From: Bacteroidales bacterium UBA6248
Lineage (GTDB): Bacteria; Bacteroidota; Bacteroidia; Bacteroidales; Lentimicrobiaceae
Assembly: GCA_002441345.1 (NCBI GenBank)
Contig: DJVU01000028.1
Location: 8,633-27,579 of the forward strand
Direction of reading: 5' to 3'
Length of the DNA stretch: 18,947 bases
In this document: positions 6,913 to 13,975 of the stretch, piece by piece
How positions within the stretch are numbered: position 1 is the stretch's first letter
Layout: each line of letters opens with the position of its first letter
Program-made: the position numbers and the translations under genes
Notes under the pieces: model-generated
Database searches by the model: none
Seen by the model: the letters and a program-made list of their open reading frames with translations, nothing else
What the model was told of the DNA's origin: nothing

Positions 6913-7425
6913 TTAAACTAATTTGATCTGCAATACAACAATAATATCATCATCTAAAAGCAAGCTTTCATCTCCTTCTGCCTTCATAATTATAAACATT
7001 TTAGTTGCTGTACCATCAGAAGATTCCTTAATGACAATTTTATAATCACCAGACAAAATCTTATCTATGGTATTTTGATCCAAATCCGGAAAAATAAGAT
7101 TCCAATTTTGCGAGTTGAAAAAATCACCAAGATTATTATTCTCGTAACTATTAATAAAAGACTGATATAATAAGTATTGACTATCTGATGAATTTGCCAC
7201 AATTGAAACCGGGTAATAGCAATTCATACATGGATATGTACAGAACACATGACCCAGATATAGAAAATCAGTGACGATATTCTGCGGTGGATAACCGTTA
7301 CAAGGGTTTTGTTCAGATTTTAACTCTTTGTTTACTGATGACTGAACTACCGGATCATTGGAATCATCTTTACAGGATGTAATAAGTAAACATCCCACGA
7401 TAAATATTGATATTATCTTTTTCAT
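6913..7425 (-). CDS. Hypothetical lipoprotein with a CX3CX2C cluster
   Basis: The ATG at 7425 gives 170 aa beginning MKKIISIFIVGCLLITSCKD. This is a lipoprotein signal with lipobox ITSC at Cys19; a longer frame to 7503 adds residues with no signal-peptide character. The residues after the Cys (KDDSND) are acidic, as in the export signal that sends Bacteroidota lipoproteins to the cell surface. A Cys group lies around residues 41-67: one Cys in NPCNGYPP, then CTYPCMNC (CX3CX2C). The C-terminal half ends in strand-like segments (KMFIIMKAEG, DDIIVVLQIKLV). No family was recognised. It is the first gene after the HTH regulator in island A. Confidence 0.65.
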   Translation of the reverse strand: MKKIISIFIVGCLLITSCKDDSNDPVVQSSVNKELKSEQNPCNGYPPQNIVTDFLYLGHVFCTYPCMNCYYPVSIVANSSDSQYLLYQSFINSYENNNLGDFFNSQNWNLIFPDLDQNTIDKILSGDYKIVIKESSDGTATKMFIIMKAEGDESLLLDDDIIVVLQIKLV

Positions 7426-7767
7426 CTTTCTGTGAATAAAAATTAATTTGAAATTTTTCCACTTTCGCAGTCCATTCATCCCGTGCAATTGCGCGGGAAC
7501 CATGCGTCCGATACTGCAATTCTATTACGCTTTATCGGCAATTTACCTATCTTTGCATAGCCTCTTTCGTTTTTGGTTTGTACTACGTTATAGCTGACAT
7601 GGTGCGCCCCACGGGAGAGGCTTTCTTGTTTTTGGCTGGCCAGGCTCTTTCTAATCCGGCTAATCTACAATCAGCGCCGTGCAAAAATCCTGCACGCGCG
7701 GGCAAGTTTTGTTATTTATACTCATTCCGGATAAACTAAAACTGAATTCTCCTGTAATCGCAGATTT
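7426..7767. other. Gene-free 342 bp with GC-rich palindromes
   Basis: No credible gene is seen between the HTH gene and the lipoprotein. Two dyads stand out from the AT-rich surroundings: CCCGTGCAATTGCGCGGG at 7480-7497 (near-perfect, 16 of 18) and a hairpin at 7674-7699 (GCGCCGTGCA with TGCACGCGC). A plus-strand TATCTTTG (7549-7556) matches a -7 box but faces no gene. It may be remnant repeat or mobile DNA. Confidence 0.4.
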
Positions 7768-7980
7768 TTATGAATTTTCATAGTTCAACAATAAATATGT
7801 TTTAGCAGATTGATCGTAAATGACTTTGTACCCCATCTCGCGCAGCGTTGACAGGTAGTTTTTTAACGTCCTTTCTGAAACACCCAATCTGCCTGCAAGT
7901 TGTGCTGCATTGCCACAGTTTCCCTTATTCATCAGTTCTATCAGATATTCCAGCTTTTCCTTTTTGTTTATATAGTTCAT
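7768..7980 (-). CDS. Small HTH DNA-binding protein (HTH_11/DeoR-like), island A
   Basis: This 70-aa protein is essentially a single helix-turn-helix: KKEKLEYLIELMNKG, then AAQLAGRLGVSERTLKNYLS (recognition helix around residues 34-45) and a wing-like LREMGYKVIYD. It is closely similar to the 68-aa protein at 13148 (about half the residues identical by eye, including YLIEL, RTL, YLS, LRE and KTY). No ligand-binding domain is present. Both genes head a minus-strand lipoprotein island and lie below the same ~450-bp duplicated block, which suggests local regulation of the island. The regulatory role is inference. Confidence 0.78.
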   Translation of the reverse strand: MNYINKKEKLEYLIELMNKGNCGNAAQLAGRLGVSERTLKNYLSTLREMGYKVIYDQSAKTYLLLNYENS

Positions 7981-8054
7981 GACATTTATCTTTCCGGATT
8001 ATTTGACTTATGTAGCTTTTCAGCTATTTTTATCCTGATTGTGATGCAGCGTAT

Positions 8055-8507
8055 TGCCCGTAATATTCGGTTTAATGCATTTGAAACAATTCCGGAATTT
8101 GCGAAAATCTGAATGCGTTTAACCCGGTAATTCTGTTTACACGGAAGTAAAAAGCAGGCATTTGATCTGATATTGCCCGGATTTAACAGTATGCCCATGA
8201 TTGACAATCTGCCATCTGAAGGAGTGAAAGATGTACATATGCTTACTGCGCGCGGGGGGGGGGGTATTATACTGATAATCATATTTTTATAGTTTTTTCT
8301 GTCTTGCCGGGAGCTGTATTAGTGCTGCTAATGTACATATTTTCGAATATCAAAAAAAATATTCAGATTAATTCTGAATTAATTCCGGTAATTTACTATT
8401 CAATCAGATATATTATGTAAACGTTCCGATACTAAATTATTAGTCCCACTTAATGAAAGCATTCACAATTTGGCGTGCCTATGGTAAAGTAAAATTTGTC
8501 CCTAACC
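8055..8507. repeat. ~450-bp duplicated block with an 11-G tract, copy A
   Basis: This sequence is a near-duplicate, in the same orientation, of about 13468-13913. Particularly well-kept parts are 8111-8250 and 8400-8507. It contains a run of 11 G at 8254-8264 where the other copy has 9. It lies upstream of the minus-strand HTH gene, so it may hold the island's promoter, although no exact TAnnTTTG box was found for that gene. Frames through it differ by amino-acid-changing substitutions and stops, so it is probably non-coding. Confidence 0.85.
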
Positions 8508-8580
8508 GTATGCTGCACCCTGTTGCGGAGGGAGAAGGGGATTATGGTGGGTAAGGTAATGAAAATATTGGATCTTTAAG
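8508..8580 (+). repeat. Decayed metallo-hydrolase 3' end (copy 4 of 5)
   Basis: TATGCTGCACCCTGTTGCGG and the following 50 bp align with native 2040-2112. The tail atgaaaatattggatcttt matches copy 3 at 4890-4909. The copy abuts the shared T9SS tail at 8597 just as copy 3 abuts 4912. A short local duplication of atcttt separates them here. Confidence 0.8.
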
Positions 8581-8596
8581 TTGCTAATCTTTGATA

Positions 8597-10159
8597 TCAC
8601 CATATGATCACTTTACGGACCACGATTCTATTGCTTTTCATTAGCATGCGTAACAGATAGATACCTTCCGGGTTATCCCTCAGGTCAACTTCTGCCTGAT
8701 CACGCGACACTTCCTCCGAAAAACAGACCAGCTTGCCGGAGGCACTGAAAACGGCAATTGATTTAATTTCTTCTCCTGAAATCCGGATAATTCCCCTCTC
8801 CGGCTGAAAAACAATGATGGCTTCATTTTGAGCATCCTTATTCATAATTCCGGTAACCGGGCTGCCCAGCTCATGCTCTCTGGCGCCGAGGTCAGGTGCT
8901 GACCCGGATGGAACCGGACGCGGATTCAGGTCAAGATCAAACCCCGGAGCAGCAAGGTATGGATAGGAAGTGATGGTATCAATGCCCGCACCGATGCCCG
9001 GACTGCTATCGGATAGGCGGTACGCCACCGTATCGGCAAATTGAGGATCCTCTGAAAGCAATGGGCCGATAATGTGTTTTGTTACGTTGCCCGAGATACC
9101 GGAAACTCCGTTTCGGATAAGTGAATGTATCAGGTAAAGATTATTTTCCGGGCCCGAAAAAATAATTTCATTCTCCCCTTGCCCCCAGATAATTGAATTA
9201 TAAATACTTGCTTCCGGAGCACTGATATAAAGATTATGATAGGAGCCGTTTGACGCAAAAGTCGAATTGATGATAGTCAACTCCTGATCAAAAACACTGA
9301 TTGCACTTCTTTCGTTGTATGCAAAAAGGCAATTCTGTATATCAAGGGAGCCTTCGAACATTGAATAAATGCCGTCACCTGTGTTTCCCCGGAAAGTGCA
9401 TTCAGAAATATTCAATTCTCCTCCGAAAGCACAAATACCTCCACCCGGCCAGGGAGCCTCATTAGCAATAAAATCAACCTGTTCAATAAATGCAGTGCAG
9501 TTGTTTGAGAAACAAATACCTCCCCCGAGATAAGCACAATTGTTGATAAACTTACCTCTGATGAGATGAAGTTCAGAATTGCCGGCAAAAAGTGCCCCAC
9601 CTTCCGGATTCACTCCAGAAGTTGAACATAGTACCCGGTTATTATCAAATATGAAATCACTGATTATCAAGGTAGATGCCCAGCAGAATATTCCACCTCC
9701 GTATACAAATTGATTGTTGCCACATTCCGCTGTGCAATTCAGAATGTTCAGATGGTCTGCCTGCAAGTGGCTATTCGCAATCCTGATGGCAGAGCCTTCG
9801 CCGGAATACCCGTTAATTATCGTAAACCCACTGATCCTGGCTAAACCGTAAATGTCTGAGACAGAAATTAATCTACCTGTATTGCTACCATCCAATATGG
9901 TTTGCCGGATATACGCGGTATCACCGGTTGTAAGGAACCACGACCCCAGAGTGATGTTTTTGCCGTCAAGACTCAGGTGCTCATACCAGCTACCGGGAGC
10001 AACAATGACCGAATCACCCTCAGCTGAAGCGTCAATGCCCTGTTGTATTGAAGGAAAATCCTCAGGAATATGAATCTGTGCTGAAAAGAGTTTCGTAGTA
10101 AAACTCATTGCCAGCAAAACCGGAAAAATCAGATGATAGATAGTAAAAGACTTTTTCAT
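8597..10159 (-). CDS. Secreted right-handed beta-helix protein with choice-of-anchor Q-like region and T9SS sorting domain
   Basis: This 520-aa protein has a signal peptide (MKKSFTIYHLIFPVLLAMSF, cleavage near FSAQ). The body has parallel beta-helix repeats: FPSIQQGIDAS, then repeated N-N-x-A, GGGI and ISDF/ECTF rungs from about residue 60 to 330. Around 370-425, EDPQFADTVAYRLSDSSPG, then LNPRP and DLGAREHE match the choice-of-anchor Q pattern. The last ~75 residues are a type A T9SS C-terminal domain (IAVFSASGKLV, GIYLLRM). It should cross the outer membrane by T9SS and be surface-bound or released. Such helices often bind or cleave polysaccharide, but no catalytic residues were identified. 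Its tail exists again as a fragment at 4912. Confidence 0.88.
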   Translation of the reverse strand: MKKSFTIYHLIFPVLLAMSFTTKLFSAQIHIPEDFPSIQQGIDASAEGDSVIVAPGSWYEHLSLDGKNITLGSWFLTTGDTAYIRQTILDGSNTGRLISVSDIYGLARISGFTIINGYSGEGSAIRIANSHLQADHLNILNCTAECGNNQFVYGGGIFCWASTLIISDFIFDNNRVLCSTSGVNPEGGALFAGNSELHLIRGKFINNCAYLGGGICFSNNCTAFIEQVDFIANEAPWPGGGICAFGGELNISECTFRGNTGDGIYSMFEGSLDIQNCLFAYNERSAISVFDQELTIINSTFASNGSYHNLYISAPEASIYNSIIWGQGENEIIFSGPENNLYLIHSLIRNGVSGISGNVTKHIIGPLLSEDPQFADTVAYRLSDSSPGIGAGIDTITSYPYLAAPGFDLDLNPRPVPSGSAPDLGAREHELGSPVTGIMNKDAQNEAIIVFQPERGIIRISGEEIKSIAVFSASGKLVCFSEEVSRDQAEVDLRDNPEGIYLLRMLMKSNRIVVRKVIIW

Positions 10160-10584
10160 ATGCTGTTGGTTATAAATTATAATGAACCAGGACCGGGCAA
10201 CCGGAAATAGATGTCTCTATAACTTTATAATATATATAAGACAATTATTTATCACTTTACCCCTATTTGAAATTATAAAAGTTATCATTCCTTTTATTTT
10301 ACAAAGGGTTTTTTCGATGAATTTCAGCTTATGGTCATGATTATACGGCCAATGATGGTTCCGGAGAGTTAAAGTAATAAGCCTCTTCATGGTTAATCAT
10401 ACTAACTCCCCAACCTGACATCTCATATAACCTGAAGCGCCCATGGCATACAACTGGATAAAACATCAAACTGAAAATTCTATAGTTTAAAATTTAATCC
10501 TGACGCTGATTTTCTGTGAGTTAGAATTGGACTGTTATTATCTGCAATAACTTTCAACCAATACCCTGCAGAATATTACAAGGA
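10160..10584. other. Gene-free 425 bp, AT-rich
   Basis: No open frame with coding character was seen on either strand between the beta-helix and delta-60 genes. The stretch 10216-10250 is an almost pure A/T run (tttataatatatataagaca). No exact TAnnTTTG box was found ahead of the gene at 10159. The gap probably holds the promoter of that gene and the end of the upstream transcript, but neither can be pinned down. Confidence 0.4.
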
Positions 10585-12147
10585 TTATATCCTGATAAAA
10601 CTTTTCGACAAAACTTCATGTGGTCCGAAAACCGATAAAATGTAAATGCCTGATAAATAGCTCTTTACTTCTATGCTAAATGTTCCATTTTGAAGACTAA
10701 TACATCCTTCACTGAATATATCCCCGCTCACCCTATGAATCTTATATTCATATTTTCCATCAGTTAAACCTGTTAATTTCCCATGAATGGTTAAATCGTC
10801 AGGATTGTGAAATAACATAATGCCTGGCTTAGCGGCAGAGTGGATTATCGCGCTATTAATTAAGACTGTTTCATAACGGGCTAAAATTGGATTAATATTA
10901 GCCCCATATATACCAGATACGACAAGTTTATCATTATAATCCAGTAGTGAACCCATCCCCTTTTCCTTTGAACTGCCAAATTCAGAAATCACTTTACCGT
11001 TGCTACCGTATGTAAAATCAAGAGAACCATTAGCAGTTAATTTTGCCAATGCAATTCTTGAGTTAGTGAGTTGCAAATTATCGGTATAGCCTACTGCAAA
11101 AATATCATTATTAGCATTTATAGAAACAGAACAACATTCATTAATCGAATACCCAACACCAAATTTTATTGTGACTACTCCCGAGTTATTAAATGTTAAA
11201 TCCGGAATCCCGTTGGGTAACAATCGCGTTAATAGAAAGTCACCAAACATTGGAATTGAAGGGCTTTCATAACCAATTGTACCTGCTAAAATAATCTTAC
11301 CATCGCTTTGACAACCAACAGCATTAATAAATTCATTACTGCCATAATTAACGATATATTTACCATTAGAAGCAAATGAATTATTTAAAGATCCATCAGG
11401 GTTCAACTTTGCAACGAAACCATCATTTATCGCTCCCCCAATATTCCCAGCAACTATAATATAGCCATCATCTGTATATGCAATATCCCGAATTCCGGTT
11501 ACTTCACCAAATTGGAGGCTCGTTTTACCTGAATCCCCAAAACTGGAGTCTAAGGAACCATCAGTTAAAAATCTATAGAGACTCCCTTTAAAATTACCAA
11601 TACCCCCTGCAAGGATCTTCCCATCAGGCTGCAACTCTATGGAGTAGAATATATCCATAATAGATAGGTTCTCTGTAACAATCCCATTATTCCCAAAATC
11701 AGAATCGAGTGAGCCATCGGGATTGTAGCGAACTACAATCGAATTCCAACTGCCCGGTATAGTTGATGTGCCTGCAACAACAATTCTATCATAGAAATCA
11801 GTTACTATATCTAATGGGATATCATTCGGGCTTCCTAAGTCGGTTATTACTATTCCTGCTTCTCCAAAAGAATTATCGATTGTTCCATCAGTGTTGTATC
11901 TGATGATACAAAAATCGTAATTATATTCAGTTCCATTAAAATACGTCAAACTCGAGGTAGCAATAACTATTTTGCCATCACTTTGCATAGCTATATGATT
12001 TTGTACAAAATCCTTATTAGAAGTGATATCTGCAATTGTATGGCCATTAACGCCAAAAGTGCTGTCCAATGGATAAAGTTGTGCCAGTAAGACTTTAAAT
12101 ATGAAGAGAAACTGAGAAATAATCAGAATACTAACTTTTAAACTCAT
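10585..12147 (-). CDS. Secreted delta-60 repeat (DUF5122) propeller protein with T9SS sorting domain
   Basis: The ATG at 12147 gives 520 aa; a TTG three codons earlier is less likely. The signal peptide is MSLKVSILIISQFLFIFKVL ending LLAQ. Seven delta-60 units are readable through residue ~400, each of the form NPDGSLDSDFGNNGIV: DSTFGVNG, TIDNSFGEAG, SLDSDFGNNG, SLDSSFGDSG, SLNNSFASNG, IPDLTFNNSG and SLDFTYGSNG. Intervening phrases like QSDGKIVIA and PDGKILAGG are typical. The C-terminus (GKLTGLTDGKYEYKIHRVSG to SGIYILSVFG...SKSFIRI) is a T9SS type A domain, so export to the surface is expected. The molecular role of delta-60 proteins is not established. It has its own probable promoter at 12170 and follows a stem-loop that may end the upstream transcript. 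Confidence 0.9.
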   Translation of the reverse strand: MSLKVSILIISQFLFIFKVLLAQLYPLDSTFGVNGHTIADITSNKDFVQNHIAMQSDGKIVIATSSLTYFNGTEYNYDFCIIRYNTDGTIDNSFGEAGIVITDLGSPNDIPLDIVTDFYDRIVVAGTSTIPGSWNSIVVRYNPDGSLDSDFGNNGIVTENLSIMDIFYSIELQPDGKILAGGIGNFKGSLYRFLTDGSLDSSFGDSGKTSLQFGEVTGIRDIAYTDDGYIIVAGNIGGAINDGFVAKLNPDGSLNNSFASNGKYIVNYGSNEFINAVGCQSDGKIILAGTIGYESPSIPMFGDFLLTRLLPNGIPDLTFNNSGVVTIKFGVGYSINECCSVSINANNDIFAVGYTDNLQLTNSRIALAKLTANGSLDFTYGSNGKVISEFGSSKEKGMGSLLDYNDKLVVSGIYGANINPILARYETVLINSAIIHSAAKPGIMLFHNPDDLTIHGKLTGLTDGKYEYKIHRVSGDIFSEGCISLQNGTFSIEVKSYLSGIYILSVFGPHEVLSKSFIRI

Positions 12148-12169
12148 AATTGCCAATTTTTTTATCTCC

Positions 12170-12177
12170 CAAATCTA
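12170..12177 (-). promoter_or_regulatory. Probable -7 box (TAGATTTG) for the delta-60 gene
   Basis: On the minus strand TAGATTTG fits TAnnTTTG and lies 22 bp upstream of the ATG at 12147. The -33 region has only a weak TTTA about 20 bp further upstream. Confidence 0.4.
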
Positions 12178-12196
12178 ATTATTAATTAATTGTTAA

Positions 12197-12238
12197 AGAC
12201 ATGGGTTAGAGGTTTCTTAAAACTTCTGACCCATGTCT
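12197..12238 (-). terminator. Stem-loop between lipoprotein and delta-60 genes
   Basis: AGACATGGGTTAGA (12197-12210) pairs with TCTGACCCATGTCT (12225-12238): 14 bp with one G-T mismatch and a 14-nt loop. It lies 17 bp after the stop of the lipoprotein gene on the minus strand and is followed by TTTAACAATT, so it is a plausible, if imperfect, intrinsic terminator. Confidence 0.55.
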
Positions 12239-12254
12239 GTCTGAAGTAAATTCA

Positions 12255-13064
12255 TTAAATTGTATTGAATGAGGACATTCTGTCATTCAGGTAGGCTAAT
12301 GGCCCGGCGAAATAGACATACTTCCACCCAAAATCGCGTAAAGTGGCAAGGTGCTTTTTGAAAAATGCCTTATCATATATAAACATCCATCCATAAGTTA
12401 TTGCCGTTAAATGCATATACCTGCTCACCTTATTATTCCACCCAGGGGCCATAAAGAATGCATATCCTAACGGGTGCATCCAGGCTGGCCCACCTTTATA
12501 ATCCTTATAAACGGTTACAGGAAATAGTGTTGGGGCATTAAATGTTGTGTTCAACTCTGTTTCATACCATGTAACAAAGCTTGTTGGCACTGTTTCTGTA
12601 CTCTCATATTCCGCAATTACACCATTCTGAATGGCATAATTGATAACAACATCCCTGAAATTTACATAATCCTCAAATTCTGCATCCATCGATTTCCCAA
12701 ATGCAATATACCCTTCTTTATCAGAAAATTGTCTGATAATAATTCCTGAAATTGAACTATCCTGATTAAATTGGGGAATGATAAAAGTAAAATCATCGGT
12801 ATTGCTAGCTTCACTTGTAATTGCAGGATTGAAATCAATTGTCTTCATTTTAACGTTATTGAAATAGTATGTGTATACAATGCTATCTTTAGTAATGTAA
12901 ACAGAATCGACATATTCGCCAATAAGTGAATCTTCAGAACTTTTAAATTCCTGATTGCTTGTTGTTTTAACGTTTTCGAATGTTCTAATGTCCTTTTTAC
13001 AGGAACCCACTAGAAGGCCAACTCCAATTATTGAGCCAATTGCCATGTAATTAAGTGCTTTCAT
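12255..13064 (-). CDS. Hypothetical lipoprotein with aromatic-rich C-terminal half
   Basis: This 269-aa protein begins MKALNYMAIGSIIGVGLLVG with lipobox VGSC at Cys22 followed by KKD. The N-terminal half is rich in acidic and hydroxyl residues. The C-terminal ~90 residues are strikingly aromatic and Gly-rich: GGPAWMHPLGYAFFMAPGWN, then HLTAITYGWMFIYDKAFF and FGWKYVYFAGPLAYL. No family was recognised and no catalytic motif is obvious. It is the first gene after the HTH regulator of island B, 83 bp downstream, with its own probable -7 box at 13098 in the gap, so it may be read both with the regulator and alone. Confidence 0.65.
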   Translation of the reverse strand: MKALNYMAIGSIIGVGLLVGSCKKDIRTFENVKTTSNQEFKSSEDSLIGEYVDSVYITKDSIVYTYYFNNVKMKTIDFNPAITSEASNTDDFTFIIPQFNQDSSISGIIIRQFSDKEGYIAFGKSMDAEFEDYVNFRDVVINYAIQNGVIAEYESTETVPTSFVTWYETELNTTFNAPTLFPVTVYKDYKGGPAWMHPLGYAFFMAPGWNNKVSRYMHLTAITYGWMFIYDKAFFKKHLATLRDFGWKYVYFAGPLAYLNDRMSSFNTI

Positions 13065-13097
13065 TTGGTTATGATTTTAGTTTATTTTAATATTTCC

Positions 13098-13144
13098 CAA
13101 ATGTATCTTTTATCCTCCGCCATATAATGGCGTTATACCGCCAT
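13098..13144 (-). promoter_or_regulatory. Probable promoter with upstream palindrome for the lipoprotein gene
   Basis: On the minus strand TACATTTG (plus 13098-13105) fits TAnnTTTG, 33 bp before the ATG at 13064. Just upstream, ATGGCGTTATACCGCCAT (13127-13144) has 6-bp inverted arms and overlaps a second dyad, GCCATATAATGGC (13120-13132). This sits at the -33 region and just after the HTH gene, where an operator for that HTH protein would be expected. Alternatively it is a weak stem-loop. Confidence 0.4.
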
Positions 13145-13147
13145 TCT

Positions 13148-13354
13148 CTATAGTTCCTCAATTATAAAATATGTTTTCCTGCTTGAGCAAAAGCTAATTT
13201 TGTATCCAATTTCTCGCAAATCACTCAAATAGCGCTCTAAGGTGCGTTTCGAGACATAAATCCGCTCAGCTAATTGTTCGGCTTTACCAGTTTTCTCAGT
13301 TCTAATAAGTTCGATCAGATAATCAAGTTTTTGCTTTTTGTCAACGAACCTCAT
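13148..13354 (-). CDS. Small HTH DNA-binding protein (HTH_11/DeoR-like), island B
   Basis: This 68-aa paralogue of the protein at 7768 has KKQKLDYLIELIRTE, the helix pair AEQLAERIYVSKRTLERYLS and the wing LREIGYKISF ending KTYFIIEEL. It is a DNA-binding domain only. It starts at the ATG at 13354, about 310 bp downstream of the 9-G tract in the duplicated block (about 275 bp for the other copy). The gene heads island B and is followed closely by the lipoprotein at 12255, consistent with an operon or a local control unit. Confidence 0.78.
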   Translation of the reverse strand: MRFVDKKQKLDYLIELIRTEKTGKAEQLAERIYVSKRTLERYLSDLREIGYKISFCSSRKTYFIIEEL

Positions 13355-13467
13355 AATTATTTCTTGTTGTAGTTTATTATTTCAGATTAAGGGTATTTGA
13401 GAAGACGCTTTTTATAATGCTATATTAACCTTAAGATAACCTTACCAACATGTTTTCGCAGTTGAGT

Positions 13468-13913
13468 GCCCAAAAATACGGGTAAATGCATTTAAAATAA
13501 TTGCAAAATTTTTTTAAGTCTGAATGCGTTTAAACCGGTAATTCTGTTTACACGGAAGTAAAAAGCAGGCATTTGATCTGATATTGCCCGGATTTAACAG
13601 TATGCTCTCGATTGACAATCTGCCATCTGAAGGAGTGAAAGATGTACATATGTTTACTGCGGGGGGGGGTATTATACTGATAATCATGTTTATATAGTTT
13701 TACTCGATCTTGCTAGGCGCTGTAATTGTGTTGCTAATTTACAACTTTTTGTATATTCAAAATGATTTTCAGAATAATTCTGAACTGAATCCGGCAATTT
13801 ACTATTCAATCAGATAAATTATGTAAACGTTCCGATACTTAATTATAAGTCCCACTTAATGAAAGCATTCACATTTTGGCGTGCCTATGGTAAAGTAAAA
13901 TTTGTCCCTAACC
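13468..13913. repeat. ~450-bp duplicated block with a 9-G tract, copy B
   Basis: Direct repeat of about 8055-8507. The stretches 13516-13660 and 13800-13913 differ from the other copy at only scattered positions, while the middle and the HTH-proximal end are more diverged. The G run is at 13661-13669. As in copy A, it lies between the HTH gene and a metallo-hydrolase 3' fragment. Confidence 0.85.
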
Positions 13914-13975
13914 GGATAATGCTCCCTAGTGCGGAAAGAGAAGAGGATCAAGGTGGAAAGTTCAACACGAATGCC
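13914..13975 (+). repeat. Most decayed metallo-hydrolase 3' end (copy 5 of 5)
   Basis: ATAATGCTCCCTAGTGCGGA followed by AAGAGAAGAGGATCAAGGTGG aligns with native 2040-2080 and with copy 4, with which it also shares the preceding 450 bp. Similarity fades after about 13960. No T9SS tail follows it. It marks the right edge of the repeated structure. Confidence 0.6.

Noticed and set aside
5147..7980. Island A as a peptide-natural-product (RiPP or NVEALA-type) cluster
   Set aside because: Propeller-like lipoproteins and thioredoxin-like proteins can accompany such clusters, but no precursor peptide, radical SAM enzyme or transporter is present.
7986..8282. 98-codon minus-strand frame through the C tract of duplicated block A, partly open in block B as well (about 59 codons)
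   Set aside because: The two copies keep the frame across the tract by a 6-bp net difference, but the substitutions between them mostly change amino acids, block B hits a stop early, and the composition is not protein-like. Treated as non-coding.
8452..8570. Short plus-strand frame starting MKAFTIWRAYGKVKFVPN, present in both duplicate blocks
   Set aside because: The frame runs into the metallo-hydrolase fragment and ends at different points in the two copies. It is too short and has no family match, although the good conservation of its start was noted.
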